Assembly: GCA_045541915.1 (NCBI GenBank)
Contig: JAZQJZ010000012.1
Span: forward strand, 124,001 to 188,000
Length of the DNA: 64,000 nt
Source of the DNA: RGIG5579 sp045541915
Lineage (GTDB): Bacteria > Bacillota > Clostridia > Oscillospirales > SIG627
Direction: 5' to 3'
The position numbers and the translations under genes are program-made. This document shows positions 24,867-32,617 of the stretch, one piece after another; the stretch's first letter is position 1, and the number at the start of each line of letters is the position of its first letter. Below the pieces are notes generated by a model. It worked only from the letters and a program-made list of their open reading frames with translations. It did no database searches and was not told the origin of the DNA.

Positions 24867-25742
24867 ATGAATATTCGTCCCCTTGCCAGAATCATTTCCC
24901 GTCAGGACGGTGCCGTCTGGAACCGGTATTTATTTTCCTGCAACGAAAAAGGGATTTGCCATGTATTTGATTTAAGAGAAATTGATTCCCATTCTCCGGA
25001 TACTCGCCTTCAGCCCATTTGCATTTTTGAATTGGATGGACTGGATGTGGTAAAGCCCCATTGCAATTCCGTAGTCTTTGGCAATGAATATTTCTCCGAT
25101 GAAGATGAATTTCCTTTGATGTACGCCAGTGTATATAATAATTATGCCAAGGTGGAAACCGATGACAAAATGAAAGGCGTTTGCTGTGTTTACCGTATTC
25201 ACCGGAACGGAAACGACTTTTCCACCACTCTGGTGCAGATCATTCGCATCGGATTTACCGACGATACCGAGCTTTGGCTTTCCCAAGGGGAAGAGCCGGA
25301 TAAGCGTCCTTACGGCAATTTTGTTATTGATCGGGAAAAGAGCATTCTTTATGCCTTCACCATGCGTGACAATTGCCAAACCACCCGCTATTTTTCCTTC
25401 CCCCTTCCCAAGGTGGCAGAAGGCAAGATCAGCAAGCAGTATAAGGTGAATACCTTCATTCTGGAAAAGGATGATATTCTGGATTATTTTGACTGCGAAT
25501 ACCACCACTTCATCCAGGGGGCTTGCTGCCACGAGGGCAAAATTTACTCTGTGGAGGGCTTCCCGCGCAGTGTGAAAAATCCCCCAGCTTTGAGAGTGAT
25601 CAATCCTGCGGAAAAAAAGCAGGAGCGCTACATTCCGTTCGGAGATTACGGCCTTGTTCTGGAAGCAGAGCTGATCGATTTTTCCGAGGGGGTTTGCCTG
25701 TATTCCGACGGAGAGGGATACTTATACACCATTGAATTTTAA
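24867..25742 (+). CDS. Unrecognised soluble protein, possibly beta-propeller
   Basis: 291 residues, no signal peptide, no membrane segment. I do not recognise the family. The chain alternates short beta-like stretches with repeated patterns of the type GNFVIDREKSILYAFTM, GACCHEGKIYSVEGF and GVCLYSDGEGYLYTIEF, which suggests blades of a beta-propeller. The promoter at 24806-24834 allows only a start downstream of it; ATG 24867 follows a G-run (TTGGGGG) that serves as a poor ribosome site. It is 21 nt upstream of a DUF4838 enzyme, so a role in sensing or handling a carbohydrate is possible but unproven. Confidence 0.6.
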   Translation: MNIRPLARIISRQDGAVWNRYLFSCNEKGICHVFDLREIDSHSPDTRLQPICIFELDGLDVVKPHCNSVVFGNEYFSDEDEFPLMYASVYNNYAKVETDDKMKGVCCVYRIHRNGNDFSTTLVQIIRIGFTDDTELWLSQGEEPDKRPYGNFVIDREKSILYAFTMRDNCQTTRYFSFPLPKVAEGKISKQYKVNTFILEKDDILDYFDCEYHHFIQGACCHEGKIYSVEGFPRSVKNPPALRVINPAEKKQERYIPFGDYGLVLEAELIDFSEGVCLYSDGEGYLYTIEF

Positions 25743-25763
25743 CCAGAAAGGAAAAAGCCTTCA

Positions 25764-27506
25764 ATGAGTTCTTATATCATCGCAGAGGGTGGAGAAAGCG
25801 ATTTTCACATCGTCAATCACAGATATAGTGATGAAACGGTTCGTTTTGCTGCTTCTCAACTGCAAAAATATCTGCTTGCCTCCACCGGCGCAGTGATTCC
25901 CTATTTTTCGGACAAATGCCCAAAGCGCAGTCCGGAGATTCGAATCGGACCCGGAGTTCGGGGTGAAACCGAAGCCGAACAGGGTCTGCACAGCGAGGGC
26001 TTTTGCATTCGCGGTGACGGAGAAAACATCTCCATTACCGGCTTCACCAGCCGGGGTGTACTTTACGGTGTTTACCGTTTTCTTGAGCTTTTCTGCGACA
26101 TTCGCTTTTTTACCAAAGAAGTGGAGGAGATTCCCCGTCGGGAAACGCTCAAGATCTGCCTGGAGGGAGAAATCCGGGAAGAGCCGGCTTTCGAAATGCG
26201 AGACGCTTATTTCAGATTCGCTTTCGACGGCGATTTTGCCGCAAAATGTCACTTTAATTCCAGCCTTTGCGATCTTTCCGCCGCAAAAGGCGGCAGAATG
26301 AAATGGTTCAACTGCCACCATTCCTTTGACGATCTGGTTCCGGCGCGGATTTGGTTTGAAGAGCACCCGGAATACTTTTCTCTGGTAAAGGGAGAGCGGA
26401 TCCCCAACGGTCAGCTTTGTCTGACCAATCCGGAGGTGAAAAGGATTGCTCTTGAAACCTTAAGAAGATGGATTCGGGAAAACCCGGAGTGCACGGTATT
26501 TTCCGTGGCACAAAACGACAACCGAAGACGGTGCCAATGTCCGGAATGCCTGGCGCTGGAAGAAGCAGAAGGAAGTCCGGCCGGGCCAATCATTCACTTT
26601 GTCAATGACCTGGCAGATGCCATCCGGGAAGAAGCACCGAATGTTTTGCTTCACACCTTTGCCTATCAATATTCCCTGCCCGCACCCAAAAAGGTAGTGG
26701 CAAGGGACAATGTGATCGTGCGGCTTTGCTCCATTCGTTGTCGCTTTGACAAGCCCTTTCAGGAATACGCAGCCCTGGAACCGAACGGAGTGGAGGCGGA
26801 ATTTGTTCAGGCCCTCTCGGATTGGAAACACCACGCAAAGCTGCTTTACGTCTGGGATTACGCTTCCTCCTTCCGCAACTACCTTCAACCCTTTTTCCAT
26901 TTTCATACCATGGCAAAAAACATTCGCTTTTTTGCTGAAAACGGGGTTCGCGGTGTTTTGGAGCAAGGCAATTTCTCCTATGGTGGCGGCGCGTGCGGAG
27001 ATGATCTGAAGATTTATCTGATCGGTCGCTTGCTTTGGAATCCGGATACAGATATTGACCGTGAGGCGGATCGCTTTCTTCAGGCGGTTTATGGCCCCGG
27101 CGCTGCTGAAAAAATGAAAGAATATTTCACCCTGATGGAGCAGGCTTGTTCCCAAGGGCCTTTGGTGATTTTCCAGTATCCTGACGCTCCTTATTTAAGC
27201 GATGAATTGATCGAAGCATGTGATCGCATGTTTCAGGAGGCGGAGGATCTGGCTGAAAATGAAGTTTTCCGCAGAAGAATTCAAAAGGAAAGACTTGCCA
27301 TTCGCTATTTGACCATCACCAGAATGGAGCTTGGAATTTGCGGACGGGATACGCTCGTGGACGAATTTTTGCGAGATGTGAAATCCCATGGGCTGACAGA
27401 GGTCATGGAGCGAAAATCCTTGAAGGTAACACGGGAAAGCATGCTGACCAGTCGCTACACCCGGGAACGGCCGGGAAGCTACAGCGTTTATTACATTATG
27501 CAGTAA
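25764..27506 (+). CDS. DUF4838 glycoside-hydrolase-like protein
   Basis: 580 residues. N-terminal part (about 1-125) is like the N-terminal domain of GH67/GH20 enzymes (AASQLQKYL ... GFCIRGDGENISITGFTSRGVLYGVYRFLE); the middle (about 150-420) is the DUF4838 barrel with EHPEYFSLVKGERI, LCLTNPEVKRIALE, FSVAQNDNRRRCQCPEC and FAYQYSLPAPKKVV. The C-terminal region is helical. No signal peptide, so it acts in the cytoplasm. Probably cleaves or binds a uronic or amino-sugar glycan; substrate unknown. Sits between a propeller-like protein and an acyltransferase-like protein in one operon. Confidence 0.8.
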   Translation: MSSYIIAEGGESDFHIVNHRYSDETVRFAASQLQKYLLASTGAVIPYFSDKCPKRSPEIRIGPGVRGETEAEQGLHSEGFCIRGDGENISITGFTSRGVLYGVYRFLELFCDIRFFTKEVEEIPRRETLKICLEGEIREEPAFEMRDAYFRFAFDGDFAAKCHFNSSLCDLSAAKGGRMKWFNCHHSFDDLVPARIWFEEHPEYFSLVKGERIPNGQLCLTNPEVKRIALETLRRWIRENPECTVFSVAQNDNRRRCQCPECLALEEAEGSPAGPIIHFVNDLADAIREEAPNVLLHTFAYQYSLPAPKKVVARDNVIVRLCSIRCRFDKPFQEYAALEPNGVEAEFVQALSDWKHHAKLLYVWDYASSFRNYLQPFFHFHTMAKNIRFFAENGVRGVLEQGNFSYGGGACGDDLKIYLIGRLLWNPDTDIDREADRFLQAVYGPGAAEKMKEYFTLMEQACSQGPLVIFQYPDAPYLSDELIEACDRMFQEAEDLAENEVFRRRIQKERLAIRYLTITRMELGICGRDTLVDEFLRDVKSHGLTEVMERKSLKVTRESMLTSRYTRERPGSYSVYYIMQ

Positions 27507-27520
27507 GAAGGGAAAAACAT

Positions 27521-28708
27521 ATGACGCTTCAAGAGGTTGCCAAAACACTGGGGATCGAAGAATATCCGGAAGAAATGGATCGGTATTTCCCCGTTTCTCA
27601 AGATCGAAAAGGTGAGATGCCAACAGACGAGCTCATTGACCGTTTGCAAGAAAAGTATGACCTTTTCGGACCCTTTGTCAAGAAAATGCATCAAGGTCTT
27701 CAGGATATGGAAAACGATCTGGAACGAAAGATCTGGATGGAGACGGTCTCTCAATATTTAAAGGATTGCAGTTTAAAAGAGGCAAAAAAGATACCGTTTC
27801 CTCCTATGGGCTCTTCCCCTGCCTCCAAGCTCTTACCGATGCTTTCTCACCTTCCCTCCATAGAAGACACCTACCGGGGTTATCGAAGCCGCGGTTTTTC
27901 CCACGAGCAGACGATCACCAATATGGAGGGTTACAAGGTCAACATGGCCATTGTGGCGGCACAGACAGACGGTTTTCCCGGTATTCACGGAATTCTTTGC
28001 CCCTGGATCTGCAATTACACCAAGGGTGTTATGGTCCGGCACGGATGCTTAAATTTTGAAATGCGTAATCTCCCCAAGGATACCCCGTACATTTTAAAGC
28101 ACAAGGTCACGGGAGAAGTCCTTCCGGTCTCCACCTGTCTTCCGGTTCATCGCAGTGGATTGATGCTGGGATCAGCCGGCGCAGAGGAAAAAGAGGGTTC
28201 TTTTGAGGCTACCTGGGAAGAAACCGAAGAGGAATACATCGGTTATCCGGTTAAAAATTTCCGTTTTTCCAATCAAAAAGAGCATTTTTCCAAGAAGGAT
28301 TGGAGTCTTCTTGCCAGTCCCAAGGATCCTTGTATTTCCGTACACATTCCCAAAAAAGTCGATCTTTCTCCCGAAACGGTTGCCAGAACCCTCGCCGAAG
28401 CAAAGGAACTGCTCCCCCGCATGTACCCGGAGCACGCCCCCAGGCTTTTCCATACCGGTACCTGGCTTCTTTGTCCCGATCTGGAAGAGGTGTTAAAGCC
28501 AGAATCCAAAATTCTCGCCTTCGCTCGCTTTTTTGTTCGCTTTCCCAAAATCGACGAAGGAATGTCAGTTTTCAATTGGGTGTTTCCCAATGACTGCGGC
28601 GGCGATTACGAAAAACTTCCGGAAGATAACAGTCTCAGACGGGGATTAAAGAAAAAATACTTAAAGGGCGAATATATTTTAAAATTTGCCGGGGTAATCC
28701 CCCTTTAA
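27521..28708 (+). CDS. Acyltransferase-domain protein (NAT_N/GNAT_C type), copy 1
   Basis: 395 residues, ATG 27521 after AAGAAGGGA, 14 nt past the DUF4838 gene. The C-terminal half (VHIPKKVDLSPETVARTLAEAKELLPRMYPEH ... GTWLLCPDLEEVL ... ILAFARFFVRFP) follows the GNAT-like C-terminal domain of a Clostridial family usually named acyltransferase domain-containing protein; the N-terminal 130 residues are helical (ASKLLPMLSHLPSIEDTY). The acyl donor and acceptor are unknown. A paralogue with about 40 percent identity by eye follows. The neighbouring DUF4838 gene suggests a modified sugar as substrate. Confidence 0.65.
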   Translation: MTLQEVAKTLGIEEYPEEMDRYFPVSQDRKGEMPTDELIDRLQEKYDLFGPFVKKMHQGLQDMENDLERKIWMETVSQYLKDCSLKEAKKIPFPPMGSSPASKLLPMLSHLPSIEDTYRGYRSRGFSHEQTITNMEGYKVNMAIVAAQTDGFPGIHGILCPWICNYTKGVMVRHGCLNFEMRNLPKDTPYILKHKVTGEVLPVSTCLPVHRSGLMLGSAGAEEKEGSFEATWEETEEEYIGYPVKNFRFSNQKEHFSKKDWSLLASPKDPCISVHIPKKVDLSPETVARTLAEAKELLPRMYPEHAPRLFHTGTWLLCPDLEEVLKPESKILAFARFFVRFPKIDEGMSVFNWVFPNDCGGDYEKLPEDNSLRRGLKKKYLKGEYILKFAGVIPL

Positions 28709-28740
28709 AAAATGCCGCAGTTTGCGGCATTTTTTCTTTT
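28707..28740 (+). terminator. Terminator between the two paralogues
   Basis: AAAAATGCCGCA GTT TGCGGCATTTTT, starting at the stop codon. Confidence 0.88.
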
Positions 28741-28746
28741 TTTATA

Positions 28747-28775
28747 TTGCAGAAAAAAAGATCCCATGATAGAAT
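28747..28775 (+). promoter_or_regulatory. Promoter of acyltransferase copy 2
   Basis: TTGCAG, 17-bp spacer, TAGAAT, so copy 2 has its own transcript. Confidence 0.7.
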
Positions 28776-28811
28776 GAAAAGCAGAAAAAATGTAATTCGG
28801 AGGATATCGCA

Positions 28812-30005
28812 ATGACATTACGCGAAGTGGCTGATGCTCTTGGGATTGAAACCTATCCCGAAGGAATGGAGCAGTATTATCCCATCCCGGAAGAAAGAAA
28901 GGAAGAGCTTTGTTCTTTGGAACTGATCCAGCGTTTGCAAGATCGGTTTGATCTGTTCGGAAAATATCTTGATCAGGTCAAGGAGGGTTTTCTGGATCTT
29001 TTGGAGCGAGATCACGTCAGACTGGAGTGGCTGAACGCTTCCAGCCTTTATTTGAAGGACTGCACGCTGAAGGAAGCAAGAAAGCTCGTACACCCCGACG
29101 GAGGGGAAACACCGGCTTCCAGATGGATGCCTCTTCTGGTTCATCTTCCCTCTATTGAAAATACTTATGATGAATTGGTGCGTCGCGGATTTCCCCCCGA
29201 GCACGCCATTGTGACCCTGGAAGGGTATAAGATCAACATTGAAGTGGTGGAGCAACACATGACCGGCTGGGCCGGCATTAACAATGCCTATTCCGCCTGG
29301 CTTTATCTTTACACCAAGGCACAAATCTTCTATCATGCCGGTTTGAACTTTGAAGTGAGAACCGCCCCCAGCTATTTTCCTTATATCATTCAAAACAAGA
29401 CCACCGGTGAGCTGGTGCCCCTAATGATCAAGGAACCCATTCACAGAAGCGGAATTCAACTGGGCAGTGTCCTGGCAAAGGACGAGGAAGGCTCCTTTAT
29501 TCCCACCTTTGAAGAAACAGAAGATGCTTACATCGGTCACCCTGCGCGCGATTACCGGGTTCAGAAAGAAAAGGAAGTATTCCCCAAATCCGAATGGGAG
29601 CTTGTTCTGCAAAACGGGGATGCCATTGTGAGCCTTCACATCCCCAGGCAGACCGACTTTTCCCCGGAAGCGATTTCCAAATCTCTGGAGGAAGGCTTTG
29701 CTCTGGCGCAAAAATGCTACCCTGAATTTCATTTCAAGGCTTTTTACTGTTGCTCCTGGCTTCTCAGCCCCGTGCTCAACCAGGTACTGGGTGAAAAGGC
29801 CAAGATCAGCTCCTTCTCCTCCCGTTTTCACCGTTATCCCCAAAAGAGCGGCGGAAAATCTGTTTTCGGTTATGTTTTTCCGAAAAAGGCCAGCAAATGC
29901 TATGACACATTACCCGAAAATACCACGCTTCAGCGCGAACTGAAAAAGTGGTTCCAGGACGGCAAATACGTTTACGATACCGCCGGTGTCATTCTAATAA
30001 AATAA
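28812..30005 (+). CDS. Acyltransferase-domain protein (NAT_N/GNAT_C type), copy 2
   Basis: 397 residues, colinear with copy 1 over its whole length (MTLREVADALGIETYPEGMEQYYPI versus MTLQEVAKTLGIEEYPEEMDRYFPV; HLPSIENTY; HRSGIQLGS; VSLHIPRQTDFSPEAI; SWLLSPVLNQVL). Same two-domain layout: helical N-terminal part and GNAT-like C-terminal part. Preceded by GGAGG. Tandem duplication with separate promoters suggests the two act on different substrates or under different conditions. Function unproven. Confidence 0.65.
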   Translation: MTLREVADALGIETYPEGMEQYYPIPEERKEELCSLELIQRLQDRFDLFGKYLDQVKEGFLDLLERDHVRLEWLNASSLYLKDCTLKEARKLVHPDGGETPASRWMPLLVHLPSIENTYDELVRRGFPPEHAIVTLEGYKINIEVVEQHMTGWAGINNAYSAWLYLYTKAQIFYHAGLNFEVRTAPSYFPYIIQNKTTGELVPLMIKEPIHRSGIQLGSVLAKDEEGSFIPTFEETEDAYIGHPARDYRVQKEKEVFPKSEWELVLQNGDAIVSLHIPRQTDFSPEAISKSLEEGFALAQKCYPEFHFKAFYCCSWLLSPVLNQVLGEKAKISSFSSRFHRYPQKSGGKSVFGYVFPKKASKCYDTLPENTTLQRELKKWFQDGKYVYDTAGVILIK

Positions 30006-30038
30006 GAAAAGGTGCGCCGTATTTGGCGCACCTTTTCC
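30006..30038 (+). terminator. Terminator of acyltransferase copy 2
   Basis: AAAAGGTGCGCC GTATTT GGCGCACCTTTT. Confidence 0.88.
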
Positions 30039-30069
30039 ATATAAAATACAAGTAATTTTTAAGCTGATA

Positions 30070-30098
30070 TTTACACATTGCAAAATTTATGCTATACT
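30070..30098 (+). promoter_or_regulatory. Plus-strand promoter reading through the tRNA-Arg locus to cca
   Basis: TTTACA, 17-bp spacer, extended TGC-TATACT. The next plus-strand gene is cca at 30314, so the transcript would be antisense to tRNA-Arg over its full length. Confidence 0.65.
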
Positions 30099-30120
30099 GA
30101 GAAAAATTGTTTGGGCGAAA

Positions 30121-30151
30121 GAAAAAGAAGGCACCCAAACGGATGCCTTCC
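30121..30151 (-). terminator. Terminator of tRNA-Arg(ACG)
   Basis: Minus strand GAAGGCATCC GTTT GGGTGCCTTC then TTTTTC. On the plus strand no T-run follows, so it should not stop the opposing transcript. Confidence 0.8.
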
Positions 30152-30228
30152 TGGCGCGTTGTAAGGGACTCGAACCCCTGACCTACTGGTTCGTAGCCAG
30201 TCACTCTATCCAGCTGAGCTAACAACGC
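30152..30228 (-). tRNA. tRNA-Arg (anticodon ACG)
   Basis: 77 nt with CCA. Acceptor GCGTTGT/ACAACGC, anticodon stem ACTGG/CCAGT with loop CTACGAA (anticodon ACG, to be edited to ICG), T loop TTCGAGT. Confidence 0.95.
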
Positions 30229-30249
30229 AGGTTCTTTCGAACATCGGTT

Positions 30250-30278
30250 ATCTTATCACATTCGGATTTTTTTGTCAA
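30250..30278 (-). promoter_or_regulatory. Promoter of tRNA-Arg(ACG)
   Basis: Minus strand TTGACA, 17-bp spacer, TAAGAT, about 22 bp before the tRNA. Confidence 0.8.
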
Positions 30279-30313
30279 GAGGATTTGCAGAAAAATCAAC
30301 AAAGGAATCGCAT

Positions 30314-31642
30314 ATGATCAATCTTCCATTACCCAGCCAAGTAAAGGAAGCACTTGCAAGACTGAACGACGCCGGCCACGAAGCCTTTTTGGTGGGCGGA
30401 GTTCGGGATCTGCTTTTGGGGCGAGAGGTTCACGATTGGGATATCACCACCTCCGCAAAACCGGACAAAATCAAAGAAGTGTTTGCAGACTGCTCCCTAA
30501 ACTGTGTCGGAGAAAAATTCGGAACTATTGTGGTCCACTTCGGGCCGGTTTTTCTGGACATTACCACATACCGAAAAGAGGGTGCTTATCAAGACCACCG
30601 TCACCCACAGGACGTCACCTTTACCAAGAATCTGTTTGAAGATCTGAAACGGCGTGATTTTACCATCAATGCCATCGTTTATCATCCGGAAAAGGGATTC
30701 CGAGACTTTTTCTGTGGAAAACGGGATCTGAAAAAGCGCTTGATCCGCGCCATTGGCGATGCCGACGAGCGTTTCCGCCAGGATGCGGTTCGCATTTTGC
30801 GCGCCCTTCGCTTTGCCGCCGTTTTGGGCTTTGGTATTGAAGAAAAAACAAAAGAGGCCCTTCATCGGAACCGAAATTTGCTCACCACCATCGCGCCAGA
30901 GAGAGTCCTACCGGAATTGATCCGGATGCTTTGTGGCCATAACATTCGTTATGTATTAACGGAATTTTCCGATGTTCTTGGGGTTCTGGTACCGGAGATT
31001 TTACCCTCAGTGGGATTTTCTCTTCACTCACCTTTTCACCAGTTTGATGTGTGGCAACACATTGTTCACGCGGTTGCTCACTCCGATCCGGAGCCGGATA
31101 TTCGGCTGACTTTGTTTTTCCATGACATTTCCAAGCCCCATTGTCTCACCTTTGACAGCACCGGAAGAGGGCATTTTTACGGTCATCCGAAAAAAAGTGC
31201 AAAGATCGCTCAGGATGTAATGACCAGAATGAAATTTCCCACAAAACAGATCGCGAGAATTTCTCTTTTGGTGGCTTGCCATGATTCTCACCCCAAAAGC
31301 GATGCTGACATTAAGCGGCTTTTGGGAACTGTGGGAGAAGAAAATTTTCACACACTGATCCGGGTGATGGAGGCCGATGCCCGTGCCCACAGCAAATGGA
31401 CCGTAAAAAAACGGTTGCTTCACGTACAGGAGATCCGGGAGCGCGGAGATCTGATCCTGGCCTCCGGAGAATGCTATTGTTTAAAGAACCTTGCCATTGA
31501 CGGAAAAGATCTGGAGGCAAAGGGAGTCCACGGTAAAAGAGTGGGAGAATTACTTCGTTTTTCCCTACAAAAAGTCATCAACGGCCAGTGGAAAAACCAC
31601 AAAGAAACCATCCTTTGTGAACTGGAGAAAAATAATTGGTAA
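30314..31642 (+). CDS. cca: CCA-adding enzyme (tRNA nucleotidyltransferase)
   Basis: 442 residues. Nucleotidyltransferase head with FLVGGVRDLLLGREVHDWDITT (the catalytic DxD), RRDFTINAIVYHPEKG and the flexible-loop RFRQDAVRILRALRFAA; then an HD-type region (LFFHDISKP ... HDSHPKSD). Class II architecture. It builds or repairs the 3' CCA of tRNAs. ATG 30314 is preceded by AAAGGAA; the longer TTG-type start at 30272 overlaps the tRNA-Arg promoter and is rejected. The tRNA genes seen here already encode CCA, so the enzyme would mainly repair. The apparent promoter is at 30070, across the tRNA-Arg gene. Confidence 0.92.
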   Translation: MINLPLPSQVKEALARLNDAGHEAFLVGGVRDLLLGREVHDWDITTSAKPDKIKEVFADCSLNCVGEKFGTIVVHFGPVFLDITTYRKEGAYQDHRHPQDVTFTKNLFEDLKRRDFTINAIVYHPEKGFRDFFCGKRDLKKRLIRAIGDADERFRQDAVRILRALRFAAVLGFGIEEKTKEALHRNRNLLTTIAPERVLPELIRMLCGHNIRYVLTEFSDVLGVLVPEILPSVGFSLHSPFHQFDVWQHIVHAVAHSDPEPDIRLTLFFHDISKPHCLTFDSTGRGHFYGHPKKSAKIAQDVMTRMKFPTKQIARISLLVACHDSHPKSDADIKRLLGTVGEENFHTLIRVMEADARAHSKWTVKKRLLHVQEIRERGDLILASGECYCLKNLAIDGKDLEAKGVHGKRVGELLRFSLQKVINGQWKNHKETILCELEKNNW

Positions 31643-31656
31643 ATTCTTAGAAAGCC

Positions 31657-31685
31657 TTGACAAAAAATGGCTTTGCAATTATAAT
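31657..31685 (+). promoter_or_regulatory. Consensus promoter of the DUF177-rpmF operon
   Basis: Perfect TTGACA, 17-bp spacer, perfect TATAAT. Confidence 0.9.
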
Positions 31686-31718
31686 AAAATACTGTCGATA
31701 CCTTGAGGAAAAGTAAAA

Positions 31719-32231
31719 ATGATCAACCAAACCGAAAACAATTTTCTTGATATTTCAAAGCTTCTCTCCGGAGAAATCGGCGAGCTCGCCTTTGACTTAA
31801 ACGAGATTGAATTCCCGTTTGAAGAAAATGAGATTGCGGTTTCATCCCTTCGCTTTTCCGGGCGCGCTTACGATCTTTCCGGATTCATTCGACTCTCCGG
31901 CACCGTTTCAGGCGAGTATTCCGCTCCCTGCGCACGTTGCCTTGCTCCGGTCAAAGAGACCTTTTCCATCGATGTTGATTTCCCCGTGGAAAAAGACTCT
32001 CCCGAATCCGAGGAGGAAGTGATCGTTGCCGAAGGTCAAAGGATTGATTTGGCTTGTGTTGCCCAGGAAACGGTCTTGACCGGTCTTCCCTTCAGACTGC
32101 TTTGCAGCGAGGATTGCAAAGGGCTTTGCCCCAAATGCGGAAAGGACCTGAACACCGGCTCTTGCGATTGCCAGCACAAGGAAATAGATCCCCGACTTGC
32201 CGGTTTGGCGGATTTTTTCAAAGATAAATAA
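31719..32231 (+). CDS. DUF177 (YceD-like) protein
   Basis: 170 residues. Family pattern: central GEYSAPCARCLAPV, later LLCSEDCKGLCPKCGKDLN and DPRLAGLADFF. Cysteine pairs (CxxC, CxxxCxxxCxxC) could bind zinc. DUF177 genes stand directly upstream of rpmF in most bacteria and the protein is linked to 23S rRNA accumulation and 50S assembly. ATG 31719 with GAGGAA upstream. Confidence 0.9.
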   Translation: MINQTENNFLDISKLLSGEIGELAFDLNEIEFPFEENEIAVSSLRFSGRAYDLSGFIRLSGTVSGEYSAPCARCLAPVKETFSIDVDFPVEKDSPESEEEVIVAEGQRIDLACVAQETVLTGLPFRLLCSEDCKGLCPKCGKDLNTGSCDCQHKEIDPRLAGLADFFKDK

Positions 32232-32274
32232 AATTTAACCGGAAACGGTATCAAAAAATTGGGAGGTGCGAAAC

Positions 32275-32460
32275 ATGGCAGTACCGAAGAGAAAAACATC
32301 CAGTGCAAGAAAGAATTCCAGACGTTCCAGCGTATGGAAATTGGAACAGCCCACTCTGCAGAAGTGCCCCAACTGCGGTGCATACAATCTCCACAACAGA
32401 GTTTGCTCTGAGTGCGGACAGAAGGACGGCAAAGAAGTCATCAAGATCAAAGAAGACTAA
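32275..32460 (+). CDS. rpmF: Ribosomal protein bL32
   Basis: 61 residues, MAVPKRKTSSARKNSRRS start and zinc-ribbon CPNCGAYNLHNRVCSECG (all four cysteines present, the zinc-binding form). SD GGGAGGTG. Second gene of the classic DUF177-rpmF operon. Confidence 0.97.
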   Translation: MAVPKRKTSSARKNSRRSSVWKLEQPTLQKCPNCGAYNLHNRVCSECGQKDGKEVIKIKED

Positions 32461-32474
32461 TTTGCACTATGCTC

Positions 32475-32580
32475 GTTTCCCGGTCTCCGCTGATCTTTCG
32501 GCGGAGACTCTATAACGGCACATAAAGATATGTCTTTGGCATAGCCGAAAGGCTTTGGTGCCTAAGATGTATCTTTTTTT
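32475..32580 (+). terminator. Two hairpins after rpmF, second a long terminator
   Basis: GTCTCCGC/GCGGAGAC hairpin (about 32482-32509), then a longer imperfect hairpin built on AAAGATA/TATCTTT and AGCCGAAAGGCT (32523-32572) ending in T7. No plus-strand gene fits in the 157-bp gap. Confidence 0.65.
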
Positions 32581-32617
32581 CATTTTTATACCAAAATCAG
32601 AAAGGAGGTCGGTTGAT

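Noticed and set aside
27338..27520. N-terminal extension of acyltransferase copy 1
   Set aside because: Would overlap the DUF4838 gene by about 170 nt with no ribosome site; the paralogue begins at the position matching ATG 27521.
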